Source: Ahrensia kielensis DSM 5890
GTDB taxonomy: Bacteria > Pseudomonadota > Alphaproteobacteria > Rhizobiales > Rhizobiaceae
Assembly (NCBI RefSeq): GCF_000374465.1
Contig: NZ_KB894535.1
Span: 1 to 63,356, forward strand
DNA: 63,356 bases
Direction of reading: 5' to 3'
The translations under genes and the position numbers were made by a program. Of the stretch, positions 44,406 through 53,393 are shown in pieces; within the stretch, counting starts at the first letter, position 1, and each line of letters opens with the position of its first letter. The notes beneath the pieces are model-generated. The model had not been told where the DNA came from. It did no database searches and was given only the letters and a program-made list of their open reading frames with translations.

Positions 44406-44798
44406 CTATTGATAATCTTCTAAGTTCGGAGCATCACCCGCTTTGCCGGATTTTACCCAGTCCACCTTGTTGCGAAGAAAGGATAATGCAGTATCAAGAG
44501 CTATCTTACGTTCCTGCAATCGTTCAATCTGCAATTCAAGAACCTCAATAGTGCGTTCCGAGGAATGCTCACCTGCGCGATACTCATCGTTGAGAGTAAG
44601 AATTTCTGAGAGAGTATATCCCAGCGTTTGTTGAAGCCGGATCATCCGAGCAGCAGTCACGTCCTCAGGCTTAAATAAGTGGTACGGATTAGAGCCACCC
44701 TTAAGGCTACGATCAGGCTTCAGAAGGCCTTTCGCTATGTAAAATCGTATCGTGTCGACAGGGAGTTCTACAGTTCTCGCAAATTCCGAAATTAGCAT
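44406..44798 (-). CDS. MerR-family regulator
   Basis: Regulator of 130 residues. The winged HTH is MLISEFARTVELPVDTIRFY, IAKGLLKPDRS and NPYHLFKPEDVTAARMIRLQ; a coiled-coil dimerisation helix follows (ERTIEVLELQIERLQERKIA). It lacks the Cys pattern of metal-sensing MerR proteins, so an organic or redox signal is likelier. It is divergent from an aldo/keto reductase gene whose promoter has the 19-bp spacer diagnostic of MerR control. Confidence 0.88.
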   Translation of the reverse strand: MLISEFARTVELPVDTIRFYIAKGLLKPDRSLKGGSNPYHLFKPEDVTAARMIRLQQTLGYTLSEILTLNDEYRAGEHSSERTIEVLELQIERLQERKIALDTALSFLRNKVDWVKSGKAGDAPNLEDYQ

Positions 44799-44806
44799 TT
44801 TTATCC

Positions 44807-44837
44807 TTGACCATGGAGTTTACTCCACACTTATAGG
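44807..44837 (+). promoter_or_regulatory. MerR-type promoter of the aldo/keto reductase gene
   Basis: TTGACC (44807-44812) and TATAGG (44832-44837) are separated by 19 bp. The spacer contains the perfect dyad TGGAGTTTACTCCA (44814-44827). This is the standard over-long MerR-activated promoter, in which the regulator twists DNA to align the boxes. Confidence 0.8.
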
Positions 44838-44866
44838 TCATGCTTGTCCAAATGTGGAGAATTAAT

Positions 44867-45850
44867 ATGACAAGCAACATTAACAACATCCAGCAAGATC
44901 AACTTGGTCAAGATGGTCCCCAAATAGGTATTCAGGGTCTTGGCTGCATGGGTATGAGTGAATTCTATGGAGAACCTGACGAGGTTGGTTCACGCGAGAC
45001 ACTAGAAAGAGCCTTGGAACTCGGAGTTAACCTATTTGACACTGCTGACATGTACGGGCTCGGTGCAAACGAGGAATTCCTTGCGCCGTTCATCGCGGCC
45101 AACAGAGGCGGAGTCGTGATAGCCACAAAGTTTGGCTACAGCCGCACGCCGGAAAACCCGGATGACTGGAGTATCGACAATCGTCCTGAATTCATTCGAG
45201 GCGCTGTTGATCGTTCGTTAAAGCGGCTTGGCGTCGATGTTATTGACCTTTATTATATGCATCGCCGGGACGACCGCGTGGCTTTGGAAGATTCCATAGG
45301 AACGATGTCTGATTTGGTTAATGAGGGTAAAGTGAAGCAGCTGGGTTTGTCGGCTGTCAGCGCCAACGAGCTACGTGCGGCTCATGCCATTCACCCCATT
45401 GCCGCTATACAATCAGAATGGTCAATCTTCACCCGCAACATCGAAGAAGAAGTTGTTCCGGCGGCCTCCGAACTGGGTGTGACAGTTGTTCCATATGCTC
45501 CGCTGGGACGCGGAATGTTGACTGGAAAGGCATTTGCAAAGTCGCTGGCTGGAGACGATGCGCGTCGGCATTTCCCAAGATTCTCAGATAATAACCGCTC
45601 AACAAACATTGCTCTGGTTGCAGAGATCGAGGCCATCGCCTCGGCGCGCGATGTAACGGCGGCGCAAATTGCGCTTGCATGGCTTTACGCCCAAAGCCGC
45701 AAGCTTAATGTCAAAACAGTTCCCATTCCAGGAACCCGAAAGCGTAGCCGCCTTGAGGAAAACGTTGCATCAACGTCAATTTCACTCACCGCACAGGAGA
45801 TGGCGGCACTCGAACCACTTGCCTCGGCAGTCCAAGGAGTCAATGTTTAG
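44867..45850 (+). CDS. Aldo/keto reductase (MerR-controlled)
   Basis: NADPH-dependent aldo/keto reductase, 327 residues from ATG 44867, which follows GTGGAGAATTAAT. IQGLGCMGMSEFYGEPDEVG, LFDTADMYGLGANEEFL (Asp and Tyr), VVIATKFGYSR (Lys), IDLYYMHRRD (the usual catalytic His) and VPIPGTRKRSRLEENV (cofactor) fit the YakC/AKR13-type branch. An ATG at 44840 lies around the expected transcription start and is unlikely. Probably reduces reactive aldehydes or quinones in a stress response. Confidence 0.88.
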   Translation: MTSNINNIQQDQLGQDGPQIGIQGLGCMGMSEFYGEPDEVGSRETLERALELGVNLFDTADMYGLGANEEFLAPFIAANRGGVVIATKFGYSRTPENPDDWSIDNRPEFIRGAVDRSLKRLGVDVIDLYYMHRRDDRVALEDSIGTMSDLVNEGKVKQLGLSAVSANELRAAHAIHPIAAIQSEWSIFTRNIEEEVVPAASELGVTVVPYAPLGRGMLTGKAFAKSLAGDDARRHFPRFSDNNRSTNIALVAEIEAIASARDVTAAQIALAWLYAQSRKLNVKTVPIPGTRKRSRLEENVASTSISLTAQEMAALEPLASAVQGVNV

Positions 45851-46092
45851 GCGATTAAATGTAGCAGCTTCGCCATCGGCGGAGCTGGTTTAACCTTCAG
45901 ACATCAGATTCGACGTTATCCACGATGACAAACTAATTTTATGGTTTGCGTCTGCTTTGGGCCGTTCGTGTAGATCGACACAATGGGTGGCTTTCGGACA
46001 TTCGCGGCTGCTACAAAGCATTAGGGTTCAGGCAACGAAAGCTGACATCGGGGTGTCTTGGCCCTGCTGAAAAATGCAGGACCAAAAAGGGA

Positions 46093-46917
46093 TCAGTCCC
46101 ATTTAGGTGCGAGCGTTTCGGGACTGACCAAGCGTCCCTTCGCAGTACCAAGGGCGTCAATTTGAGTGATCTGCTCTGCACTCAACACGATCTCCGCAGC
46201 GCGTAAATTGCTGGCAAGCCTGTTCGTATTGCCGGTCCTGGGCAGCGCGATGCTCATCTGGCGCGTCAGGACCCATGCCAAGGAAACCTGGGCCGGGCTC
46301 GCATCATGCGCGGCTGCAATATCGCGCAGTGTTGTATTTTCCATGACTTTGCCTTGCGCCAGCGGTGAGTAAGCCTCGACCGGTATGCCCTTGCTCGCGA
46401 GGTGAGCGATCATCCGCGTTTGGTCGATCAGCGGATGAAGTTCTATTTGGTTCGCGGCCAAGGGCGTGTTCAACGCAGCTTGTGCTTGGTTGACCATATC
46501 TATGGTAAAATTCGACACGCCTCCGTGCCGTACTTTGCCTGCTGCAATCAGATCATTTAGCGCCCCAATTGTGTCTGCAATCGGCACGTCTTTTGACGGC
46601 CAGTGTAGGAGTAGTAGGTCTACATAGTCCGTCCCCAATCGTTTTAGAGACGCCTCGGCGGCTGAGGTGAAGGCTTCAGGTGCAAAGTGCTCGGGCAGTA
46701 TTTTGGTGGTGAGGAACACATCCTCACGACGGGCATCAGCGCGACCCAAACCCTCTCCAACTTGCTCTTCGTTCTCATAGGCCTGTGCCGTATCAATATG
46801 TCTAAATCCTTCGGCAAGTGCTGCACTCACCATGTCAGCTACCGTATCTTGTTCAAGTTGAAATGTGCCAAAGCCCATGGAGGGAATTTGGGCGGGTCCG
46901 ATAAGGGTGATACTCAT
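46093..46917 (-). CDS. Aldo/keto reductase (2,5-diketogluconate reductase-like)
   Basis: NADPH-dependent aldo/keto reductase of 274 residues. IPSMGFGTFQLEQDTVADMV, HIDTAQAYENEEQVGEGLGR, VFLTTKILPEHFA and VDLLLLHWPSK hold the catalytic tetrad Asp, Tyr, Lys and His; SIALPRTGNTNRLASNLRAA binds cofactor. Its start overlaps the stop of the LLM oxidoreductase gene (ATGA), so they are co-transcribed. The stop codon lies within a small hairpin GGGACTGATCCC followed by five T on the minus strand, a possible terminator. The sequence is more G+C-rich than the flanks. Confidence 0.9.
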   Translation of the reverse strand: MSITLIGPAQIPSMGFGTFQLEQDTVADMVSAALAEGFRHIDTAQAYENEEQVGEGLGRADARREDVFLTTKILPEHFAPEAFTSAAEASLKRLGTDYVDLLLLHWPSKDVPIADTIGALNDLIAAGKVRHGGVSNFTIDMVNQAQAALNTPLAANQIELHPLIDQTRMIAHLASKGIPVEAYSPLAQGKVMENTTLRDIAAAHDASPAQVSLAWVLTRQMSIALPRTGNTNRLASNLRAAEIVLSAEQITQIDALGTAKGRLVSPETLAPKWD

Positions 46918-47885
46918 TGTACTGTCTCCATTGTATTTTTTTCTGTGAACTCAGGCATGACATGTTTGGCCAACTCGGCCAGAACATCTTCTATTTCGCG
47001 CTGTGATTGGCGCAGTTTAAAGGCGATATGGGCGACCCCTGCAGCTTGCAGAGAACGAACGTGAGTTGTTAAAGCATTTCGACCTATGCGGCCTCCGAAC
47101 TGGATAGGCTGGAAGGGCGCATCGGGATTTGGGTCAAGGTCCAAGTGCATAGCAGTCAGGACCGGCGCGACTGGTAGACCAGCATCGTTGCGCGCCTGAC
47201 GCCACATCGACAGGCGTCGCTCGGCCTGCTTAGGAGGGCCGGGATAAGTGAACCATCCATCCAATTCCTGGGCGATCCATTGCAGGCTTTGTTGGCCCAT
47301 TCCGGCCATTACCATCGGGATACCTTCAGGCACATACGGGCGCACTGTGACGGGACCTTGTGGCCCTTGCAGCGCATCGCCTGACCAAAGATTGCGCATC
47401 TGGTCGACCCGTTCGCGCAGGGTGGCCCCGCGAGCTTCATAGTTCAGCCCCATTAGCGGGTATTCCAACGGACGATCCCCCGACGCAATCCCAAGGATAA
47501 ACCGCCCGTCCGATAGATGGTGCAGGCTGGCTGTCATCTTGGCCAGCAGGATCGGATCGCGCAACGGCAAGACGATACCGGCGGTGCCTAGCGCGATGCG
47601 TCGGGTGCGACCGGCAAGAAAGCCAAGATAGGAAAACGGGTCGAAAACCTGCCCTGCATCCCCGAAGCTCGGATCGTGAACCGGTACATCCCGCAGCCAG
47701 ACTGCACCAAAGCCAAGGCTCTCGGCCAGCTCCACGCCCTTGGCGGGGCTTGAGATGTTTGGTACACCAAAGGGGCGGCCCTCGTTACGGGCACGGAGCT
47801 GCCCAGCTTCAGTCCAATCGCGGTCAAGAAGCAGTTCTATGCCAAAGGTCAGGTGGTCTTTGTAAATCAAATTCAGGGCAGACAT
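46914..47885 (-). CDS. LLM-class flavin-dependent oxidoreductase
   Basis: Bacterial luciferase-like flavin-dependent enzyme of 323 residues. ELAESLGFGAVWLRDVPVHD, RRIALGTAGIVLPLRDPILL, LSDGRFILGIASGDRPLEY and IPMVMAGMGQQSLQWIAQEL match the F420/FMN-dependent LLM family (TIM barrel). AAGGAG precedes the ATG. It is coupled to the aldo/keto reductase gene and preceded by the MFS gene on the same strand, suggesting a detoxification or drug-modification group. Substrate unknown. Confidence 0.88.
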   Translation of the reverse strand: MSALNLIYKDHLTFGIELLLDRDWTEAGQLRARNEGRPFGVPNISSPAKGVELAESLGFGAVWLRDVPVHDPSFGDAGQVFDPFSYLGFLAGRTRRIALGTAGIVLPLRDPILLAKMTASLHHLSDGRFILGIASGDRPLEYPLMGLNYEARGATLRERVDQMRNLWSGDALQGPQGPVTVRPYVPEGIPMVMAGMGQQSLQWIAQELDGWFTYPGPPKQAERRLSMWRQARNDAGLPVAPVLTAMHLDLDPNPDAPFQPIQFGGRIGRNALTTHVRSLQAAGVAHIAFKLRQSQREIEDVLAELAKHVMPEFTEKNTMETVQ

Positions 47886-47909
47886 GATACGAAGCTCCTT
47901 ATTATTGGT

Positions 47910-47941
47910 TTGCTCCGCCGCACGAACATGCGGCGGAACAA
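47910..47941. terminator. Strong hairpin between MFS and LLM genes
   Basis: TCCGCCGCA (47914-47922) pairs perfectly with TGCGGCGGA (47929-47937), extended by TTG and CAA with one mismatch. It sits just after the MFS stop on the minus strand. No T-run follows, so it may attenuate or stabilise mRNA rather than terminate fully. Confidence 0.55.
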
Positions 47942-47947
47942 GCTAGT

Positions 47948-49129
47948 TCATTCAGCCGCAATGGCTTGGGGTATGGTCGCATTCAGGCGACCTGACAGGC
48001 GCACCAGAACGATCCCGACAACCACCACACCCGCGGCGATGTAAGGAGCAGCGGCAAGACCGATGCCTTCGACCACAAGCCCTCCGACCCATGCGCCACC
48101 GGCAATGCCAAGGTTGAACGCTCCGATGTTCAGACCAGACGCCACATCCACCGCACTCGGCGAGACTTCACGTGCAATTTGTACGACGTAAGATTGTAGC
48201 GGCGGCACGTTGGCGAAGGCAAAGCCACCCCAGAAGGCAGAAACGGCGATGGCTGCAATCGGGTGTGTAAGAAACGCACCAAGTGCGACCAGTGATATAG
48301 CAAGGCCAGCAAAGATTACCGTCAGGGACGCTACTGCACCGATACGGTCAGCTAATTTTCCGCCGGCAATGTTGCCGACGGCGACAGACGCACCGTAAAG
48401 CAATAGCACCAGACTAACCGCGCCTGCAGACAGACCCGTGACCTGGTTCAGCATCGGTGCAAGGAAGGTAAAGGCGATGAAGTTGCCGCCATAGCCGACA
48501 GCTGTGATCAGATATACCAGCAAAAGGCGAGGCGAGGTTAGCACCTGTAATTGGGCTTTGATCCCCGCCGAAGCAGTGTTGGTCAAATTAGTTGGCACCA
48601 GCACCGCAGAGGCAATGAAGCCGATCACGCCAAGCGCGACAACGCCAAGGAAGGTCGACTGCCAGCCGAAGTTTTGGCCGATGAACGTCCCCAAGGGAAC
48701 ACCGGTTACCAACGCGACTGTTAGACCAAGGAACACCAGCGCAATGGCAGAACTTTCTTTTTCGGGTTCAACCAGATCGGTCGCGATCGTCGAGGCGATT
48801 GCAAAGAACACCCCGTGCGCCAAGCCGGTAATGAAGCGTGCAACGACCAGACTATTATAATCCGGCGCAAAGGCGGCATAAGCATTGCCAAGTGTGAACA
48901 GCGCCAGCAGGAGCAGCAACAATGTCTTGCGCGGCACGCGGTCGGCCATTGCCGTAAGCACCGGCGCGCCGATGGTTACGCCAAGGGCATAAAGACTGAC
49001 CAAAAGGCCAGCAGAAGGAATGGAAACGCCAAGATCGATGGCGATGGTGGGAAGCAAGCCGACGATAACGAACTCAGTCGTTCCGACGGCGAAAGCGCTG
49101 ATGGTCAGCGCCCAAAGGGCAAGTGGCAT
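47948..49129 (-). CDS. MFS efflux transporter (AraJ/YdhP-like)
   Basis: Inner-membrane proton-driven transporter of the major facilitator superfamily, 393 residues from ATG 49129, which follows TTGGAGAAAACCG. It has about 12 helices; ISAFAVGTTEFVIVGLLPTI and LYALGVTIGAPVLTAMADRV with PRKTLLLLLL are the hallmark of the AraJ/YdhP/PbuE drug-efflux branch. Upstream in-frame codons to 49198 lie in the divergent promoter. It is divergent from a LysR regulator and followed by the LLM and AKR genes. Likely exports a small toxic compound or sugar. Confidence 0.88.
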   Translation of the reverse strand: MPLALWALTISAFAVGTTEFVIVGLLPTIAIDLGVSIPSAGLLVSLYALGVTIGAPVLTAMADRVPRKTLLLLLLALFTLGNAYAAFAPDYNSLVVARFITGLAHGVFFAIASTIATDLVEPEKESSAIALVFLGLTVALVTGVPLGTFIGQNFGWQSTFLGVVALGVIGFIASAVLVPTNLTNTASAGIKAQLQVLTSPRLLLVYLITAVGYGGNFIAFTFLAPMLNQVTGLSAGAVSLVLLLYGASVAVGNIAGGKLADRIGAVASLTVIFAGLAISLVALGAFLTHPIAAIAVSAFWGGFAFANVPPLQSYVVQIAREVSPSAVDVASGLNIGAFNLGIAGGAWVGGLVVEGIGLAAAPYIAAGVVVVGIVLVRLSGRLNATIPQAIAAE

Positions 49130-49165
49130 CGGTTTTCTCCAATAAATTTGATGTCGACACGGTAT

Positions 49166-50110
49166 ATGCCAGCCGCTATCTATTGCGAGAACAGTCAAGT
49201 TTGGAATGGATCATTGCAAAAATTGCACGAATTACTACGCATGGGAGACTTGGCCGCTTTTGTCGGGATCATCGATGATGGCGGTTTTGCTGAATCCGCG
49301 CGGCGCAGAGGGGTATCGGCCTCTACGCTCAGTCGGTCGGTCTCTCGGTTGGAAGATCAGTTGAAGGTCACATTGCTTCGCCGCACTACGCGATCCATCG
49401 AGATTACGCCCGAAGGCGCCGCTGTTGTTGCAGAAGCGCGCGAGATTTTAGACCGCAGCGAAGCTCTGCAAGAGATCGCAACAAGCGGACAGGCCCCCGC
49501 CGGACCACTACGTGTAAACGCACCAGTTCCTTACGTCTTGCATGTGCTCGCCCCGCGTCTGGCTGAGTTTCACGCGCAATACCCCGACATCCAGTTGTCT
49601 ATCGACATGACAGATACGCTGGTGGATCTGATCGGCAGCCATGCAGATGTTGCTATCCGGCTGGGCCAGCTGCCTGATAGCGACATGTTGCACCGCTACT
49701 TGGGATGTACGGCTTGGAAATTGGTGGCTGCACCGGAATATCTTGATCGAAACGGCTGGCCCAAAACACCAGCCGACCTTGCACAGCTGGAGCAAGTTCG
49801 GTTCGTGGCACCAGATCATATAAACACCTTGCGCTTTGCTGGTATGTCCACCCCCGTGACGATGCCCTCCGCACTGTCTGCAGGCAATGGAGAGGCCGTA
49901 CGCCAGATGGTGTTAGGCGGACTGGGCATAGCGCGATTTTCTGATTTCATGATTACTGAGGATATCGTTAAAGGTCGACTGGTTGAACTATTTCCCGGCC
50001 AGCTCGACGCGGCCCCTTTGAATATCTCAGCGCTTTACCTTACCCGTGTTTCAGGCCTTCGGCGACTAGGGGTATTTCTAGATTGGGTGGGGAACATTAG
50101 TGGAGGCTGA
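49166..50110 (+). CDS. LysR-family regulator of the MFS/LLM/AKR group
   Basis: LysR regulator, 314 residues from ATG 49166 or 289 from ATG 49241 (MGDLAAFVGIIDDGGFAESA), which gives the usual LysR N terminus; the choice is open. The HTH is in RRRGVSASTLSRSVSRLEDQ, followed by TTRSIEITPEGAAVVAEARE and an effector domain starting PLRVNAPVPYVLHVLAP. The open frame upstream to 48815 is antisense to the MFS gene and is not coding. Divergent from the MFS gene, which it probably controls. Confidence 0.85.
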   Translation: MPAAIYCENSQVWNGSLQKLHELLRMGDLAAFVGIIDDGGFAESARRRGVSASTLSRSVSRLEDQLKVTLLRRTTRSIEITPEGAAVVAEAREILDRSEALQEIATSGQAPAGPLRVNAPVPYVLHVLAPRLAEFHAQYPDIQLSIDMTDTLVDLIGSHADVAIRLGQLPDSDMLHRYLGCTAWKLVAAPEYLDRNGWPKTPADLAQLEQVRFVAPDHINTLRFAGMSTPVTMPSALSAGNGEAVRQMVLGGLGIARFSDFMITEDIVKGRLVELFPGQLDAAPLNISALYLTRVSGLRRLGVFLDWVGNISGG

Positions 50111-50584
50111 GTTAAGCGAGCGCCATTTGGCATGCATAACGATCTCGATCAAAGAGCGGGCCCAAAAAATACTCTTCGACAGTCTTATATATAAATGTAT
50201 TTAAGATGTCCGCTTTTTGGAAGTTGCAACGCAGAGGCAAGCTTCTTTGCTAATGGCATTTATGGGCCGATAGCAATAATAAGAGTTTGGTAATTTGGGC
50301 GGGATCCGGACCTTTGCTGCGCAATGCATGGAGGTCTGCTTTGCGGACAAACCGACTAAGCCACTAACTCCCATGAATTTCCCGATTGGGCGATAAGTGG
50401 AGGTTCAGGACTGAACCTCGTCTTGGTTCACTGGCCAAAATTCAAACTTTGCCGTGCCCTAGAAAGATTAACGAAATCAGAATTGGTTTGCATTCGATTA
50501 ACAGCACCACTCAAAAGGCAAGCAGCCATTTAAACAGTTTGCAACCTAAAACAGTTAAGCATGGTTTGCGTTGTGGAGGTTATT
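50111..50584. other. Intergenic region before the GGDEF-EAL gene
   Basis: About 470 bases with no convincing gene. An open frame at 50386-50616 overlaps the next gene and has no family resemblance. The string ATGTCCGCTT (50206-50215) recurs at 52451 and 53183 in other gaps of this accessory stretch. Confidence 0.45.
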
Positions 50585-52423
50585 ATGCTGCTCGAACTGC
50601 AAAACAGTATTCTTAAAATGGTCGCACAAGGCGACGAGCTTGGCGTGATGTTGGCGCGGCTCTGTTCGGAGGTCGAACTGCTGTTGCCCGGCGCACATGC
50701 CTCGATCCTGACCCTCGATGAAAACAATCTATTGCATCCTTGCGCCGCGCCAAGCCTTCCCGATCAATACACGAGCGCGCTTGATAATATCCCTATAGGC
50801 CCCTCAATAGGCTCATGTGGTACGGCTGCATTTCTGCAGAAGAGTGTCACCGTCATTGACATTAAACGTGATCCGCTCTGGGAACCCTACAAGTCTCTTG
50901 CCTTGTCTTTTGGGCTGCGAGCTTGCTTTTCCAGCCCAATATTTGGCAGCAATGGTACTGTACTTGGCACATTTGCGCTTTACTTTGAAGAGCCCCGGGC
51001 ACCGTCTCTCCTTGAGCAAACCATAGTTATCGGTTGCTTACCTATATGCATGATTGCACTGGAATCTCACGAGCGCTTACAGGAACACCGACGTCTGGCA
51101 TTTACCGATGTGATGACCAGCCTGCCAAACCGCGCCAAATTTTATGAGGCCCTGCAGAAAAAAAGATCCAACGATGAATGGTCACTGCTCCTTCTCGATG
51201 TCGATCATCTCAAAACTGTAAATGACACATTCGGACATGCGGCTGGAGACGACTTGATATCAGTAGTTGCTACAAGGCTGGCAAGCGCGGTTCATCCCTT
51301 GCCCGCCTATCGCTTGGGAGGTGACGAGTTTGCAGTGATCCTCGATGAAACACTCAGAAAGCCCCTCGAAGAGATCGTCGATCGGATTGTTGCTATGGCC
51401 AGGCAGCCAGTCAAGTGTAATGGTCACACAATCCTTCCGACTGTCACCATCGGCATCGCGCGATCCAACGAATGCTTTTCTGTTGCTGAGACCCGCCATC
51501 ATGCGGATATCGCTCTCTACCATGCCAAGGATATAAGCCGAGGTACCTTTGCCATCTATGATGAGACGATTGCATCTGTCATCCTGAAGCGTGCAGAGGC
51601 TATCCGGAATGTTGCCGAAGCGTTGAACGACAATAGGATCGAAGCCTGGTATCAGCCAATTGTTCGCATCGATACGGGTGAAGTGGTTGGCGTGGAAGCT
51701 CTGGCACGTATGCGATTGAGCGACGGCACCATAGTTCCCGCAGCTCAATTCCACGAAGCCACAAAAGATGCCCACGTTGCAGTAAACTTGACGCAGCATA
51801 TGATCAGATGCATCAGTCGCGATGTTGGTAATTGGCTACGACTGGGCATTCCTTTCCAGCACGTCGGCATCAATCTGTCTGCTGCTGATTTCAGCGGAAA
51901 TGATATCTTGCAGAGTCTGGAAAAAGCATTCGCAGCAGAAAATGTCCCGCTTCGCCATGTGATCCTAGAAGTAACTGAATCGGTTTATATTTGCGAACAA
52001 AATCAGAACATTGCAAACAAGATCGCTTCATTCCGGGCAGCAGGTTTCAAAGTGGCACTCGACGACTTTGGCACCGGTTTCGCATCCCTGACCCATCTCA
52101 TTACAGTTCCTGTTGATATCATCAAGATCGACAAGAGCTTCATCGATCATTTGGGCTGTGAGCATGCGGGAACTTGTATTGTCGAAGGCATAATTGATAT
52201 CGCCAAGGGTATGGGCATGCGCGTGATTGCTGAAGGTGTTGAAACATTGGCTCAAGCAGAGCTGCTAGTAGAACGGGACTGCATCCTTGGACAAGGATAT
52301 CTCTATTCAAAAGCAATTCCAGCTGATGAGATGGCAACATTGCTTGAGAGACGCGGACAAAGACAGGATAGCGCACCCAAGATTGAGGGGGCCGTTCAAA
52401 GGCGTGGAGGGATTCGCGCATAA
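50585..52423 (+). CDS. GAF-GGDEF-EAL cyclic-di-GMP signalling protein
   Basis: Cytoplasmic protein of 612 residues from ATG 50585 (GGAGG seven bases upstream). Domains in order: GAF sensor (about 10-150, SIGSCGTAAFLQKSVTVIDI), diguanylate cyclase (about 170-330, with DVDHLKTVNDTFGHAAGDDL and the intact active site RLGGDEFAVIL), and phosphodiesterase (about 350-595, with VEALARMRL, LEVTES, LDDFGTGFASL and IIKIDKSFIDHLG). Both catalytic motifs look intact. The product-inhibition RxxD motif before GGDEF is absent (AVHPLPAYRLGGDEF). It stands alone with no operon partner. It may switch between making and degrading cyclic di-GMP depending on a small ligand. Confidence 0.92.
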   Translation: MLLELQNSILKMVAQGDELGVMLARLCSEVELLLPGAHASILTLDENNLLHPCAAPSLPDQYTSALDNIPIGPSIGSCGTAAFLQKSVTVIDIKRDPLWEPYKSLALSFGLRACFSSPIFGSNGTVLGTFALYFEEPRAPSLLEQTIVIGCLPICMIALESHERLQEHRRLAFTDVMTSLPNRAKFYEALQKKRSNDEWSLLLLDVDHLKTVNDTFGHAAGDDLISVVATRLASAVHPLPAYRLGGDEFAVILDETLRKPLEEIVDRIVAMARQPVKCNGHTILPTVTIGIARSNECFSVAETRHHADIALYHAKDISRGTFAIYDETIASVILKRAEAIRNVAEALNDNRIEAWYQPIVRIDTGEVVGVEALARMRLSDGTIVPAAQFHEATKDAHVAVNLTQHMIRCISRDVGNWLRLGIPFQHVGINLSAADFSGNDILQSLEKAFAAENVPLRHVILEVTESVYICEQNQNIANKIASFRAAGFKVALDDFGTGFASLTHLITVPVDIIKIDKSFIDHLGCEHAGTCIVEGIIDIAKGMGMRVIAEGVETLAQAELLVERDCILGQGYLYSKAIPADEMATLLERRGQRQDSAPKIEGAVQRRGGIRA

Positions 52424-52566
52424 TGATTTTTGTGTCACCTAAAGCGTTTAATGTCCGCTTTGGACCGTCCATGTCGATCAGACCGGCGTTACACTCAAGA
52501 TGCATACTGCACTGGCGTAAGGCGGCCCCGAACCTAACGTTACGGAAGATCAGCTGAATATTTTGA

Positions 52567-53130
52567 TCAGAAGAACCGCCTGACCTCTCGGCAGTATTCG
52601 AGAAATGGCTCGCCGTATTTCCGCGTAAGCCAGCGTTCCTCTATGAAAATCGCAACTAAATAGAGCAATGCCCAATTCATCAACGTTGCGATTACCGGTG
52701 GGACAGGGACGAGGAGAGCCCATCCCGTTAGGCCAAACCAAGTGGCGACGTAAATCGGGTTACGTGAATATCGAAACATCCCGTCAATTCGCAGTCCTTC
52801 TTTTGACCCTAATGCGTTTGCCCAACCAAGGGCTATCGTTGCGCCAAGTGCGGTGGCAAGGCCGCAAGCAAACAAAAGGATGGCCAGTAGGATAGCTGGG
52901 GTAGATAACTGAAACTCGGCTCGCAAAAGATACATTATCGAATAAATGACTAGCCCATACACCACGATCCGAAAGAGGATCATGAAAACGATCTTTTTCC
53001 TTGGCTGGTCTTCAGGCGGCGGCCAAAATCTGAAAGCCGGATTGATGAGCTCATAGGTGCCGAGCGCCAACAGACTGAAGCTCGATATGAAAGTCAGCAT
53101 GATAATTGCAATGAGAAGGAAGTCAATCAT
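52567..53130 (-). CDS. Membrane-bound methyltransferase (ICMT/PEMT family)
   Basis: Integral membrane protein of 187 residues with about five hydrophobic segments. The C-terminal signature RYSRNPIYVATWFGLTGWAL plus IEERWLTRKYGEPFLEYCRE matches the isoprenylcysteine carboxyl methyltransferase/phospholipid methyltransferase superfamily, in which His or Arg, Asn-Pro and Glu-Glu residues bind S-adenosylmethionine. Bacterial members methylate lipids or unknown small molecules. No operon partner is evident. Confidence 0.78.
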   Translation of the reverse strand: MIDFLLIAIIMLTFISSFSLLALGTYELINPAFRFWPPPEDQPRKKIVFMILFRIVVYGLVIYSIMYLLRAEFQLSTPAILLAILLFACGLATALGATIALGWANALGSKEGLRIDGMFRYSRNPIYVATWFGLTGWALLVPVPPVIATLMNWALLYLVAIFIEERWLTRKYGEPFLEYCREVRRFF

Positions 53131-53393
53131 GCACGGATCTTATAAATGCAGTTTGTCTTGGCAACAGGATCTTGAAGAGCGGATGTCCGCTTCAACCCGC
53201 TGCGCTGCCATACAGATAATGCTTATTTTGCGTTGTAAGGCAGTACGTTTTCAGATCAGTCAACACTCGTGGTCGACAGTCGGTTATGGGCCTAAAGTTT
53301 CGATGCGCTGGAACTTGGCAAAAGTCTCAAACGGGCGGTTAGCTGCCATTCGCTACAGGTGCAAAATCCCCCACAGCGCTACAAAAGTTTCCA

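Noticed and set aside
44273-44551. Open frame overlapping the MerR gene end
   Set aside because: Antisense to a clear MerR gene and without recognisable motifs.
48815-49165. Long N-terminal extension of the LysR gene at 49166
   Set aside because: It is antisense to the MFS gene, low in complexity and Lys/Arg-rich, and LysR proteins do not carry such a domain.
50386-50616. Small open frame before the GGDEF-EAL gene
   Set aside because: No family resemblance, no good ribosome binding site, and it overlaps the real gene.
51260-51799. 180-residue open frame antisense to the GGDEF-EAL gene
   Set aside because: The plus-strand protein has intact catalytic motifs; the antisense frame has no recognisable features.
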